DNA of 64,000 nucleotides from Oleisolibacter albus (GTDB lineage Bacteria; Pseudomonadota; Alphaproteobacteria; Azospirillales; Azospirillaceae), in contig NZ_QGNJ01000013.1 in assembly GCF_003336875.1 (NCBI RefSeq), positions 62,001-126,000 of the forward strand. Direction: 5' to 3'. Below are positions 44,169-55,009 of this stretch, piece after piece. A program made the translations under genes and the position numbers. Every line of letters starts with the position of its first letter. Position 1 is the stretch's first letter. Under the pieces are notes generated by a model. The model was given only the letters and a program-made list of their open reading frames with translations. It ran no database searches and was not told the origin of the DNA.

Positions 44169-44951
44169 ATGCAGAGCAAGCACATCAAGGATCGCCGCGC
44201 CCATATCGGTGCGACCGCACGGGACAATATCTGGCCGCTGGCCCTGGTCGGTGCCGGCATCGGCTGGATGCTGCTGTCCGGTGCCCGCGAGACGGAAAGC
44301 TACGGCAAGGCCAGCCGCTGGACCGACCGCAGAACCAGCGGGCTGCGCGAACGGGTCGGCGAGGCCTGGGACACTGTGCGCGACCGGGCGGATGGATGGC
44401 GGGACCAGGCCACCAGCCGCTGGTCGGACGAAAATGACGGTACGGCCGCCGGCTACGATCGCATTGCCGACTACGATGCCCGCGACGAGCGGAGCGCTGA
44501 TGCAGACAGCGCCTATGGCTCTGCGGCCACCGCCGATTACGGCCGGGATGCGCAGGGCAGCCGCATCACCGACCGGGCACGCGGCATGATCGGCGGCGTC
44601 CGGGGCCGGGCCAGCGAAGCCACTGACAGCTTCTGGGACATGGTCGAGGACCATCCCCTGATGGCCGGCATCATGGGGCTGGCCCTGGGGGCCGCCATCG
44701 GCGCCACCCTGCCATCGACCCGGACCGAGGATGAGTGGCTGGGGGCCTATCGTGACCGCCTCCTGGATGAGGCCTGGCACCAGGGGCAGGACACGCTGGA
44801 CCGCGCCTCCGCCGTGGCCCGTGACGCCACCCAGGCCGGAGTTCAGGCGGCCAGGGACACGGCCCGGCAGGGGGCGGGAGACCAGGCTCCGGGCAGCGAC
44901 CGGTCCTCCGGACGCATGGCGGGCCAGCCAGCCGCCGCCAGGCCGGCCTGA
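44169..44951 (+). CDS. DUF3618-associated-type membrane stress protein
   Basis: The product has 260 residues. It has a short N-terminus and a membrane helix with the motif NIWPLALVGAGIGWMLLSG (about 20-38), which is the segment that follows DUF3618 in longer relatives. Charged helices (about 55-75), an Asp/Tyr/Ala-rich low-complexity stretch, and a second hydrophobic segment around HPLMAGIMGLALGAAIGATL (about 162-181) follow. The C-terminus is polar and Ala-rich. It is the third gene of the operon, closed by a strong terminator. Function unknown; the context points to envelope or membrane stress. Confidence 0.65.
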   Translation: MQSKHIKDRRAHIGATARDNIWPLALVGAGIGWMLLSGARETESYGKASRWTDRRTSGLRERVGEAWDTVRDRADGWRDQATSRWSDENDGTAAGYDRIADYDARDERSADADSAYGSAATADYGRDAQGSRITDRARGMIGGVRGRASEATDSFWDMVEDHPLMAGIMGLALGAAIGATLPSTRTEDEWLGAYRDRLLDEAWHQGQDTLDRASAVARDATQAGVQAARDTARQGAGDQAPGSDRSSGRMAGQPAAARPA

Positions 44952-44980
44952 TCCCGCATCCCCACGGGACAGAACCATCG

Positions 44981-45015
44981 AGCCCCTCTCCGACCGGTCG
45001 GAGAGGGGTTTTTTC
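44981..45015 (+). terminator. Intrinsic terminator of the stress operon
   Basis: CCCCTCTCCGACC (44983-44995) and GGTCGGAGAGGGG (44996-45008) form a perfect palindrome that folds into a long hairpin, followed by six T residues. It lies 30 bases after the last stop codon. Confidence 0.95.
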
Positions 45016-45088
45016 TGCTGTGCCTTGCCAGACATACCGGCGGGTGCTAAGTCCCGGCGCAGCCCACTGCTTCGGCGTCCACACTTTT

Positions 45089-45124
45089 GCTGCATGGCCC
45101 CGTCATCGGGGCTGCATGGCCCCG
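45089..45124 (+). repeat. 14-base direct repeat upstream of the SUF regulator
   Basis: GCTGCATGGCCCCG occurs at 45089-45102 and again at 45111-45124, a 22-base period (two helical turns). It lies just before the -35 candidate of the SUF operon, which suggests a paired activator or repressor site. Confidence 0.55.
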
Positions 45125-45138
45125 CCGGGCGGCAAGCC

Positions 45139-45168
45139 TTGACACCTTCCCCGGACAGGCTCACTTAA
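45139..45168 (+). promoter_or_regulatory. Candidate promoter of the SUF operon
   Basis: A perfect -35 TTGACA (45139-45144) is followed after 18 bases by a weak -10 ACTTAA (45163-45168), about 43 bases before the regulator's ATG. A weak -10 fits a promoter that needs an activator or is regulated by the Rrf2 protein. Confidence 0.45.
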
Positions 45169-45210
45169 ACGGTACCAGATTGGTCCGGATTGAAGAGGGC
45201 GTGTCCGCGC

Positions 45211-45666
45211 ATGCTGCGGCTGAGCAAGCTGACCGATTATGCCGTGGTGGTGCTGACCACCATGGCCCGCACCGACGGGGCGCTGCACACGGCGGCGTCG
45301 CTGACGGAGCGGACCGGCCTGCCCGCGCCGACGGTGCAGAAGCTGCTGAAGCTGCTGGCCCGTGGCGACATCCTGGCGTCGCATCGCGGCGCCACCGGCG
45401 GCTATACGCTGGCCCGGCCGCCCTGCGGCATCACGGTGGCCCAGATCATCGAAGCCATTGATGGTCCCATCGCGCTGACCGACTGCGTGGACGGCCAGAC
45501 CGGGTCCTGCGGGGTGGAGAGCCTGTGCGCCCGCCGCGGCAGCTGGGACAAGGTGAACCGCGCGGTCCGCCGCGCCTTGGACGATGTGACTTTGGCCGAT
45601 ATGGCCGCCCCGCCCCTGTTCTTCGACGCGCCCGCGCCGGAGCGCGGAACGGCGTTGGCAGGCTGA
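45211..45666 (+). CDS. Rrf2-family SUF-system Fe-S regulator
   Basis: The product is 151 residues from the ATG at 45211. It is a winged-helix Rrf2 protein: KLTDYAVVVLTTMARTDG, GLPAPTVQKLLKLLARGDIL, HRGATGGYTLARPP. Three cysteines, C92, C100 and C106, lie in the position where IscR-type proteins bind a [2Fe-2S] cluster, here with C-x7-C-x5-C spacing. It is the first gene of the SUF operon and most likely adjusts the operon to Fe-S demand, either as apo-form activator or holo-form repressor. sufB starts 27 bases downstream. It corresponds to the SUF-system assembly-regulator group, not to IscR of an ISC operon, since no isc genes are near. Confidence 0.9.
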   Translation: MLRLSKLTDYAVVVLTTMARTDGALHTAASLTERTGLPAPTVQKLLKLLARGDILASHRGATGGYTLARPPCGITVAQIIEAIDGPIALTDCVDGQTGSCGVESLCARRGSWDKVNRAVRRALDDVTLADMAAPPLFFDAPAPERGTALAG

Positions 45667-45693
45667 CGGGACAGGTTGGGAAGGGAACGAGAC

Positions 45694-47175
<1,482 letters not shown>

Positions 47176-47196
47176 CAGCAATCCCGTCGGGTTCCC

Positions 47197-47251
47197 GATC
47201 CCGCCGTCCCGACATGTCCGGGAGGGCGGGCAACGGGCAAGGCTCGGGATC
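47197..47251 (+). promoter_or_regulatory. Alternative RNA hairpins between sufB and sufC
   Basis: CCCGCC (47200-47205) plus TCCCG (47207-47211) can pair with CGGGA (47219-47223) plus GGCGGG (47225-47230). The overlapping GATCCCG (47197-47203) can instead pair with CGGGATC (47245-47251) just before the sufC start. The two folds exclude each other. They may set the SufB/SufC ratio, by RNA processing or by hiding the sufC ribosome site. Confidence 0.4.
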
Positions 47252-47270
47252 GAAAGATATGGGAAACGGA

Positions 47271-48032
47271 ATGATGCCCCTGATTGAAATCAAGAATCTG
47301 CATGCCTCGGTCGATGGCAAGGAAATCCTCAAGGGGATCGACCTGACCATCGATGCCGGGGAGGTGCATGCCATCATGGGCCCCAACGGGTCGGGCAAGA
47401 GCACGCTGTCCTATGTGCTGGCCGGCCGTGACGGCTACGAGGTGACGGACGGCTCCGTGACCTTCGCTGGCGTGGACCTGCTGGCCCTGGAGCCGGAGGA
47501 GCGGGCCGCCGCCGGCCTGTTCCTGGCCTTCCAGTACCCGGTGGAGATCCCCGGCGTCAGCAACACCACCTTCCTGAAGGAGGCACTGAACGCCATCCGC
47601 AAGACCCGCGGCGAGCCGGCCCTGGACGCCATGCAGTTCCTGAAGCTGATCCGGGCCAAGGCCAAGGATCTCAGCATGACCGACGAGATGATCAAGCGCG
47701 CGGTCAATGTGGGCTTCAGCGGCGGCGAGAAGAAGCGCAACGAGGCGCTGCAGATGGCCGTGCTCCAGCCCAAGCTGGCCATCCTGGATGAGACCGACAG
47801 CGGCCTGGACATCGACGCCCTGCGCATCGTGGCCGAGGGCGTCAACGCCCTGCGCAGCCCGGAGCGCGCCATGCTGGTCATCACCCATTACCAGCGCCTG
47901 CTGGACTACATCGTGCCCGACGTGGTGCATGTTCTGGCCCACGGCCGCATCCAGCGCACCGGCGGTAAGGAGCTGGCGCTGGAGCTGGAAGCCAAAGGCT
48001 ATGCCGAGTTCGGCGCCGACGAGGCGGCCTGA
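47271..48032 (+). CDS. sufC: Fe-S cluster assembly ATPase SufC
   Basis: The product is 253 residues from the ATG at 47271 (ATGs at 47259 and 47274 are alternatives). It is an ABC-type ATPase with Walker A MGPNGSGKST, SufC-specific QYPVEIPGVSNTTFL, the signature GFSGGEKKRNEALQM, Walker B KLAILDETDSGLDIDAL and the H-loop VITHYQRLL. It is soluble and drives conformational change of SufBD. It is followed after 4 bases by a GNAT gene that is not part of the usual SUF set. Confidence 0.98.
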   Translation: MMPLIEIKNLHASVDGKEILKGIDLTIDAGEVHAIMGPNGSGKSTLSYVLAGRDGYEVTDGSVTFAGVDLLALEPEERAAAGLFLAFQYPVEIPGVSNTTFLKEALNAIRKTRGEPALDAMQFLKLIRAKAKDLSMTDEMIKRAVNVGFSGGEKKRNEALQMAVLQPKLAILDETDSGLDIDALRIVAEGVNALRSPERAMLVITHYQRLLDYIVPDVVHVLAHGRIQRTGGKELALELEAKGYAEFGADEAA

Positions 48033-48036
48033 GGCA

Positions 48037-48915
48037 ATGGCGGCGGAGCCCATCATCACGGTCGAACCCGGGGCCGACCCGTTCACGCCCGCCGCCCAGG
48101 CGGTGCTGGCGGGGCTGGCCGCCTTCAATCAGGAGGCGATGCCGGCCACCGGCCGCCTCGGCGTGTTCGCCCGTGATATGGCAACCGACGCCCCCCTGGC
48201 CGGGCTGGTCCTGTCGCTCTATGGCGACCGTGCCTTCACCTGGTGGGGCAGCTGGACCCGTCCTGAAGCGCCGGAGGCCACGGAAGCGGCGGTCTTGGGC
48301 ATGGCCCAGCGCATGCTGCTTGGCGGCGGGCTGAAACAGATGGTCATCACCGCCCGCGCCCATGCGCCGGTGACGGCCCTGGAACAGGCCGGGTTCGAGC
48401 GGACCCAGTCAGTGCCCGACCATCTGAAGGGGGGCGCCCTGGGCTTCTATCGCCGTGATCTGGAGGGACACTGGCCGGTGCTGCAGATCCCGGGCGGGAT
48501 TTCCCTGCAGATCGCCCTGCCGCCGACACGGCCACAATCGGCGGAATCCTTCGCCTGCACCACCTGGTGGCGGCAACAGCTGACCGGCGAGCCCTATCGC
48601 TGGCTGTCCGCCTTTGTGCGTGCGGGCGACACGGTGAAGGGCGGCGCCCTCTGCTATGCCCTGGGTGACGAGTTCATGGTGGACATGGTCTGGCTCGATG
48701 CCGGGCTGCGCGGCACCGGGCTGGGCGCCCGCATGGTATCCGCTGCCCTGGAAGCCGCATCCGCTATGGGATGCCGCCGGGCCACGGTCGAGACCGCCGA
48801 TTACCAGGCGCCCCGTTTTTATCGCCGGCTGGGCTTCCAGGACTTGGCCTACGTTCCCGATCTCTTTTCCGGCCAGGGCACGACCGTGCTGCGCATGCCG
48901 CTGCCCGCCCTGTAA
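48037..48915 (+). CDS. Double-domain GNAT-family acetyltransferase, in SUF operon
   Basis: The product has 292 residues. The C-terminal GNAT domain (about 190-290) is well formed: MVDMVWLDAGLRGTGLGARM supplies the acetyl-CoA pyrophosphate loop, and CRRATVETADYQAPRFYRRL is the motif B helix. The N-terminal half also follows a GNAT outline but its cofactor loop is degenerate (MAQRMLLGGGLKQMVITARA). It starts 4 bases after sufC and 18 bases before sufD, on the same mRNA. Its C-terminal block resembles that of the second GNAT in this operon (shared DYQAP...F.R.LGF), so the two may be paralogues. The acetyl acceptor is unknown. A link to Fe-S assembly is inferred only from position. Confidence 0.8.
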   Translation: MAAEPIITVEPGADPFTPAAQAVLAGLAAFNQEAMPATGRLGVFARDMATDAPLAGLVLSLYGDRAFTWWGSWTRPEAPEATEAAVLGMAQRMLLGGGLKQMVITARAHAPVTALEQAGFERTQSVPDHLKGGALGFYRRDLEGHWPVLQIPGGISLQIALPPTRPQSAESFACTTWWRQQLTGEPYRWLSAFVRAGDTVKGGALCYALGDEFMVDMVWLDAGLRGTGLGARMVSAALEAASAMGCRRATVETADYQAPRFYRRLGFQDLAYVPDLFSGQGTTVLRMPLPAL

Positions 48916-48933
48916 GGGCCGAGGATCACACCG

Positions 48934-50244
48934 ATGACGACGACCACCGCTTCCCCCCTCCCCTTCGCCCCGTTCCAGCAGGCCGCCCTGCCGGGCGCCG
49001 ACCTGCCCTGGCTTGCCGATCTGCGCCGGGCCGGCCGCGACCGCTTCGCCGCCCTGGGCCTGCCGACGCCGCGCAACGAGGCCTGGAAGTTCACGACGCT
49101 GCGTCCGCTGGAGAAGCTGAGCTTCGCCCCGGTACCGGCCGACGCGCCCGCCGTTCCGGTGGACGCCATTCCCGCCGTGGCGGCGGACAGTCACCGTCTG
49201 GTCTTCGTCGATGGCCGCTTCCGCCCCGACCTGTCGCGGCGCCAGGGGCTGCCGGCCGGCGTCACGCTGCTGAGCCTGGGCGAGGCCCTGTCCACGGTCC
49301 CGGCGCAGGTGGAGGCCATGCTGGGCCGCACCGCCGCCGTGGACGGGCATGCGCTGCTGGCGCTGAACGCCGCCTATCTGGCCGATGGCGTCCTGCTGCA
49401 TGTGGCCAAGGGCGTGACGGTGGACCGGCCCATCGAACTGGTGTTCCTGGCGGCCGGCGGCAGCGCCGACGCCCCGCTGGCTTGGCACCCCCGCCTGCTG
49501 CTGGCCCTGGAGGACAATGCCGAGGCCACGCTGGTGGAGCAGCATCTGGGCCGCGATGGCGCCGTCTATCTCAGCAATGTGGCGGCGGAGGTGGTGGCCG
49601 GCCCCGGCGCCCGCCTGCATCACTACAAGCTGCAGGAGGAGGGGCGCGACGCCTTCCACCTGGCCACCCTGACCACGCGCCTGGGCCGCGACGCCACCTA
49701 TGACAGCTTCGTGCTCAATCTTGGCGCCCGTCTGGCCCGGCACGAGGCGCGCAGCCTTCTGGACGGCACCGGCATCACCTGCCGCGTCTCCGGCGCCTAT
49801 GCCATCGCCGGCAGCCAGCACAGCGACATCACCACGCTGATCGACCATGCCCACCCCCACTGCACCAGCCGCGAGGTGGTGAAGGGCGTCATCGGCGGCC
49901 AGGGCCGGGCCGTGTTCCAGGGCAAGATCATCGTCCGCCCCGACGCGCAGAAGACCGACGGCTACCAGCTGAACCGGGCGCTGCTGCTGTCGGACACGGC
50001 GGAGATCGACAGCAAGCCCGAGCTGGAGATCTATGCCGACGACGTGAAGTGCAGCCACGGCGCCACGGCCGGCGAATTGGACGACGACCAGCTGTTCTAT
50101 CTGCGCGCCCGCGGCCTGCCGCTGGAACAGGCCCGCGCCCTGCTGGTGGCCGCCTTCCTGGACGAGGCCGTGGACGAGGTGGTGTCCGAGCCGGTGCGGG
50201 AGCATTTCCGCAGCCGCATCCACGCCGTGCTGGAGCGCCGCTGA
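48934..50244 (+). CDS. sufD: Fe-S cluster assembly protein SufD
   Basis: The product has 436 residues. SufD forms the heterodimer with SufB and helps iron enter the scaffold. Features are FAALGLPTPRNEAWKFTTLR near the N-terminus, the beta-helix core, SREVVKGVIGGQGRAVFQGK, and the conserved C-terminal EIYADDVKCSHGATAGELDD with the functional His after Cys. The end LDEAVDEVVSEPVREHF also matches. The stop codon shares its last base with the start of the second GNAT gene (TGATG). Confidence 0.96.
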   Translation: MTTTTASPLPFAPFQQAALPGADLPWLADLRRAGRDRFAALGLPTPRNEAWKFTTLRPLEKLSFAPVPADAPAVPVDAIPAVAADSHRLVFVDGRFRPDLSRRQGLPAGVTLLSLGEALSTVPAQVEAMLGRTAAVDGHALLALNAAYLADGVLLHVAKGVTVDRPIELVFLAAGGSADAPLAWHPRLLLALEDNAEATLVEQHLGRDGAVYLSNVAAEVVAGPGARLHHYKLQEEGRDAFHLATLTTRLGRDATYDSFVLNLGARLARHEARSLLDGTGITCRVSGAYAIAGSQHSDITTLIDHAHPHCTSREVVKGVIGGQGRAVFQGKIIVRPDAQKTDGYQLNRALLLSDTAEIDSKPELEIYADDVKCSHGATAGELDDDQLFYLRARGLPLEQARALLVAAFLDEAVDEVVSEPVREHFRSRIHAVLERR

Positions 50245-51148
50245 TGGCCCTGGCCGCCCCCCTGTCTGCCCCCCTGCCGCCGGTCCTGCTGCGCACCGAC
50301 ATCCGCTTCCCCGCGGATGCCGAGGCGGCGGCATGGCTGCAGCGGGAGATGGGACGGCTGGAACAGGCGGCCCTGGGGGTGCAGCGCCGGCCGCTGGGGC
50401 TGCTGGTGCGCGACGACAGCGGCCGGCTGGTGGGCGGTGCCCTCTGCGTGGTCTGGGCCACCGACCTCTATCTGCATCTGCTGTGGGTGGACGGGACCCG
50501 GCGCGGCGGCGGCATCGGTGCCGCCCTGATGACGGCCCTGGACCGGGCCGCCCTGGAGCGGGGCTGCCGGCGCATCTACGTCAACACCATGGGCTTCCAG
50601 GGGCCGGGCTTCTATCCCCGCTTCGGCTACCGCGCGGAAGGGGTGCTGCGCGACTTCGTCCACGGGCAGGACCGGCATTATTTCCGCAAGGAGATCGGCC
50701 AGCCCTTGCCCGCCCGCGGCCTGCCCCCCGGCCTGGCGCTGGAGATCACCGACCAGCCGTCGAAAGCGGACGAGCAGATCATCGATGACGGTCTGACCGC
50801 CCATTGGCTGCGTCACATCCCGGAACAGTACCAGGAGCTGAGCACCGTCCTGCATGACGGCGACACGGCCCTGGCCGGGCTGCACGGCATCGTCGATGGC
50901 GATGCCTTCACCATCACCGACCTGTTCGTGGAGCCGGCATGGCGCGGCCGGAGGCTGGCCCGCCGGCTGCTGGCCGAGACCCATGCCCATGTGGCCCATC
51001 TGGGCTGCCGCCGCTCCACGGTCATGGCCATGGACTACCAGGCCCCGGACCTCTTCCGGCACCTGGGTTTCACGCCCGCCCTGCGGGTCGACGATTATCT
51101 GCTGGGCCGGGGTCGCACCTGGCTGCGCACGGAACTGGGGTCTGTCGC

Positions 51149-51152
<4 letters not shown>
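50244..51152 (+). CDS. Tandem GNAT-family acetyltransferase, in SUF operon
   Basis: The product is 302 residues from an ATG that overlaps the sufD stop. It contains two GNAT domains. The N-terminal one (about 1-155) has HLLWVDGTRRGGGIGAALMT and MGFQGPGFYPRFGYR. The C-terminal one (about 165-300) has DLFVEPAWRGRRLARRLLAE and CRRSTVMAMDYQAPDLFRHL. Both acetyl-CoA loops look intact, unlike the first GNAT of this operon. It overlaps sufS by 4 bases (ATGA), so translation of sufD, GNAT and sufS is coupled. The C-terminal domain shares the DYQAPxxFRxLGF pattern with the other GNAT. Substrate unknown. Confidence 0.85.
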
Positions 51153-52438
<1,286 letters not shown>

Positions 52439-52446
52439 GGGACAAG

Positions 52447-52929
52447 ATGTTCGACGATCTGCGCGATCTGTACCAGGAAGTCATTCTGGACCACGGCAAG
52501 AACCCGCGGAATTTCGGGCGGCCGGAGGCGTTCAACCGCACCGCACGGGGCGACAACCCCCTGTGCGGCGACAAGATCGCGGTCTATCTGACCCTGGCCG
52601 ACGACGGCACCATCCGGGATGTGCATTTCGACGGGCGCGGCTGCGCCATCAGCCAGGCCAGCGCCAGCCTGATGACCGACATCCTGCGCGGCAAGTCGAC
52701 CGCCGAGGCCGAGGCTCTGTTCGGCGCCTTCCACGACATGTGCACCAAGGACGAGGACCAGTGGACCGACCATGGCGCCGTGGATGAGGACGCCATGGAC
52801 AAGCTGCAGGTGCTGTCGGGCGTGCGCGAATTCCCCATGCGGGTGAAGTGCGCGACGCTGGCCTGGCACACCATGCGGGCCGCCCTGCACGGGGAGGCCA
52901 CCACCTCCACCGAGAATGCCGGTTTCTGA
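52447..52929 (+). CDS. sufU: SufU-type (NifU-like) Fe-S assembly protein
   Basis: The product has 160 residues. The three Cys ligands are C40 (NPLCGDKI, with D42), C66 (GRGCAISQAS) and C135 (MRVKCATLAWH). LYQEVILDHGKNPRNFG is the family opening, and GCAISQASASLMT matches the zinc-binding sulfur-acceptor SufU instead of scaffold IscU. It takes persulfide sulfur from SufS, encoded 8 bases upstream. The gene replaces sufE in this operon. Confidence 0.95.
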   Translation: MFDDLRDLYQEVILDHGKNPRNFGRPEAFNRTARGDNPLCGDKIAVYLTLADDGTIRDVHFDGRGCAISQASASLMTDILRGKSTAEAEALFGAFHDMCTKDEDQWTDHGAVDEDAMDKLQVLSGVREFPMRVKCATLAWHTMRAALHGEATTSTENAGF

Positions 52930-52939
52930 GGAGGCGACG

Positions 52940-53326
52940 ATGACAATGCAACGCCCCATCGCCCCGGACCTGTCGATGGCCGCTCCGGTGGAAATCCCCG
53001 AGGACCAGCGGCTTCCGGCCGACGCGCCGCTGCTGGACCGCGTGATCGAGGCCCTGCATACGGTCTACGATCCCGAGATCCCCGTGGACATCTACGAACT
53101 CGGCCTCGTCTACAAATGCGAGGTCGACGCCGAAGGCGATGTCGAGATCGAGATGACCCTGACCGCGCCCGGCTGTCCGGTCGCCGGCGAGATGCCAGCC
53201 ATGGTGCAGCAGGCCGTGGCCACCGTCGACGGGGTCCGCTCGGTCAATGTGGAACTGGTGTGGGAGCCGGCCTGGGACATGTCGCGCATGAGCGACGAGG
53301 CACGGATCACGCTGAACATGTTCTGA
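52940..53326 (+). CDS. sufT: SUF-associated DUF59/MIP18-family protein SufT
   Basis: The product is 128 residues from the ATG at 52940 with GAGGAGG upstream. The DUF59 core runs from about 32, with TVYDPEIPVDIYELGLVYKC and MTLTAPGCPVAGEMP; the conserved Cys is C79. Relatives (SufT, PaaD, human CIAO2) help deliver Fe-S clusters to target proteins. An N-terminal extension of about 30 residues is typical of the alphaproteobacterial SUF form. It lies 10 bases after sufU and 11 bases before sufA. Confidence 0.95.
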   Translation: MTMQRPIAPDLSMAAPVEIPEDQRLPADAPLLDRVIEALHTVYDPEIPVDIYELGLVYKCEVDAEGDVEIEMTLTAPGCPVAGEMPAMVQQAVATVDGVRSVNVELVWEPAWDMSRMSDEARITLNMF

Positions 53327-53337
53327 GGAGAGGGAGC

Positions 53338-53691
53338 ATGGGCTCGACCCTGAAGGAACGCCCCAAGGCACTGACTATCACCGATGCTGCCGCCACGCGG
53401 GTGAAGACGCTGATGGCGAAGTCGGACAAGCCCATCCTGGGCCTGCGCGTGGGCGTGAAGGCCCGCGGCTGCTCAGGCATGAGCTATTTCGTCGAATATG
53501 CCGAGGAGAAGAAGAAGTTCGAGGAGGTGGTGGAGGACAAGGGCGTCACCATCCTCATCGACCCCGCCGCCACCATGTTCCTGATCGGCAGCGAGATGGA
53601 TTATGTGGAGGACAAGTTCCAGTCGGGCTTCGTCTTCAAGAACCCCAATGAAAAGGCCCGTTGCGGCTGCGGGGAGAGCTTCACCGTCTGA
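53338..53691 (+). CDS. sufA: A-type Fe-S carrier protein (SufA/IscA family)
   Basis: The product is 117 residues from the ATG at 53338 with a GAGAGGGAG site. The HesB fold is recognisable in LTITDAAATRVKTLMAKS and GLRVGVKARGCSGMSY. The three conserved cysteines are in GCSG and the C-terminal RCGCGESF. It accepts clusters from SufBCD and passes them to apo-proteins. It is the last gene of the operon. Only 6 bases separate it from the convergent ATPase gene, with no visible terminator. Confidence 0.95.
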   Translation: MGSTLKERPKALTITDAAATRVKTLMAKSDKPILGLRVGVKARGCSGMSYFVEYAEEKKKFEEVVEDKGVTILIDPAATMFLIGSEMDYVEDKFQSGFVFKNPNEKARCGCGESFTV

Positions 53692-53697
53692 CCCCGG

Positions 53698-54411
53698 TCA
53701 GGCCGCCGTCCAGGGCGGGAACCGCAGCGTGACGCTGCGCCCGCCCTCCTCCACCGTGACGGCGGCGGACACGGCACGCATGATCTCCAGACCGCGGCCG
53801 GAGCGGGCGGCCGGATCACGCACGGCCGGCAGGCTGGCCGGATCGTAGCCATTGCCCTCATCCCGGATGCGGATGTGCAGACTGTCCTCCGCGACCCAGG
53901 CCGCCAGCTCCACCCGGCGCTGCGACAGGGTCGCCTCGCCCATGGCCCGGCTGAGTTCGGTGCAAATGCGCTCGAACAGGGGGGGCAGGTCCAGCAGCGA
54001 CCCCTGCAGGCCGAGATTGCCGTGCAGCACGGCATTGATGACCGCTTCATGCAGCCCCAGTTCCACCTCGCCCCGGTGCTGCGCCGGCACCATGTCCCGC
54101 TGCTCCAGCCCGTCACAGAACCGGGCGGCGGTATCCAGGCTCCAGGCCGTGGCCGTGGTCAGGGAGAGCAGGAACAGCGGACGGCGCAGCGCGGCGGCCA
54201 CCTGCTCCAGCGGCGCCGTGGTATCGGCCGCCAGCTCGACCACGGCCGTGGCGTCGGAACGGAGCGCCGCCGTCAGTTGATCGACGGCACCGGCTTCAAC
54301 CAGATACAGGCGGGTGGCAGGGTCCATGTCGGCCAGGATGGCAGCCAGCTGCGGCCGGCTGTGCAGATCCGGGATCTGACCACAAAGCTGAAGACCATCC
54401 ACGCTGCCCAT
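53698..54411 (-). CDS. RsbW-like GHKL ATPase (HATPase_c_2)
   Basis: The product is 237 residues from the ATG at 54411. The first ~95 residues have no clear family, but their alternating helix/strand pattern could be a STAS- or receiver-like domain. The C-terminal part (about 100-235) is a serine-kinase/anti-sigma ATPase fold: N-box GLHEAVINAVLHGNLG, G1 box IRIRDEGNGYDPASLP and G2 box SGRGLEIMRAV, without a phosphoacceptor His. RsbW-type proteins phosphorylate anti-sigma antagonists or bind sigma factors. No sigma or antagonist gene is adjacent. It lies 4 bases after a membrane coiled-coil gene, so it is probably part of a three-gene operon with it and 55006-55563. Confidence 0.75.
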   Translation of the reverse strand: MGSVDGLQLCGQIPDLHSRPQLAAILADMDPATRLYLVEAGAVDQLTAALRSDATAVVELAADTTAPLEQVAAALRRPLFLLSLTTATAWSLDTAARFCDGLEQRDMVPAQHRGEVELGLHEAVINAVLHGNLGLQGSLLDLPPLFERICTELSRAMGEATLSQRRVELAAWVAEDSLHIRIRDEGNGYDPASLPAVRDPAARSGRGLEIMRAVSAAVTVEEGGRSVTLRFPPWTAA

Positions 54412-54415
54412 GCCT

Positions 54416-55009
54416 CTACCCTTGCGCTGTGGCGACCGCGCCCGTGCCGCCAGCTTGCCCCTGTCCACCGGCATCCTGCCCCGACTCCCCCTCCCCCTTG
54501 TCGGGGCCGGTCAGATCGAAGGGCTGCGCGGGACCGAGGACGAACCCGTCTCCAGGATTATAACGATGTAACACGCGGGTCACAAACTCATCGCGGGTCC
54601 GGGCATAGCCGGAGAGGGTCTGTCCACCGGACACCGCACTGGGCAGGCTGGGATTGCTGATCTGGACCTTCCACAACCGGTCCTGGGACCGCCATTGCGT
54701 GTCCAGCAGCCGGATGGTCAGCCGGGGCTGACTCCGCAGCAGGATCATGGCCTCTTCCATCTCGGTGGCCCGGCGGTTCAGCACGGTCAGATGCTGGTCC
54801 GCCTCTTCGATGGCCGCCTTGATCTGGTCGTTCTCGCGGCGCAGCTTGCGCAGATCGGCGGCGGCGGCGTTCTTCTCGTCGATGGCCTTGCTGATGCGCG
54901 CCTCCGCCACCTTGATCAGCTTGGCGAGCCGCCGGACGGAAAAGACAAGGCAGGCCCCGGTCAGGGCCAGCGTCAGCAGGCTGACGACATTCATCCAGGT
55001 CACGATCAT
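54416..55009 (-). CDS. Uncharacterised membrane-anchored coiled-coil protein
   Basis: The product has 197 residues. A single N-terminal membrane helix (about 8-25; VVSLLTLALTGACLVFSV) is followed by a long coiled coil (about 28-95; LIKVAEARISKAIDEKNAAA, DLRKLRRENDQIKAAIEEAD). A compact domain (about 95-155; RLTIRLLDTQWRSQDRLWKV) and a Gly/Gln-rich tail follow. I do not recognise the family. It overlaps the preceding gene (55006-55563) by 4 bases and lies 4 bases before the RsbW-like ATPase gene. The topology suggests a cytoplasmic body held at the membrane. Confidence 0.6.
   Translation of the reverse strand: MIVTWMNVVSLLTLALTGACLVFSVRRLAKLIKVAEARISKAIDEKNAAAADLRKLRRENDQIKAAIEEADQHLTVLNRRATEMEEAMILLRSQPRLTIRLLDTQWRSQDRLWKVQISNPSLPSAVSGGQTLSGYARTRDEFVTRVLHRYNPGDGFVLGPAQPFDLTGPDKGEGESGQDAGGQGQAGGTGAVATAQG

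Noticed and set aside
43293-45164. 623-codon minus-strand open frame opposite the stress operon
   Set aside because: Pro/Gly/Val-rich shadow without motifs; the plus-strand genes overlap by 4 bases as an operon and end at a terminator.
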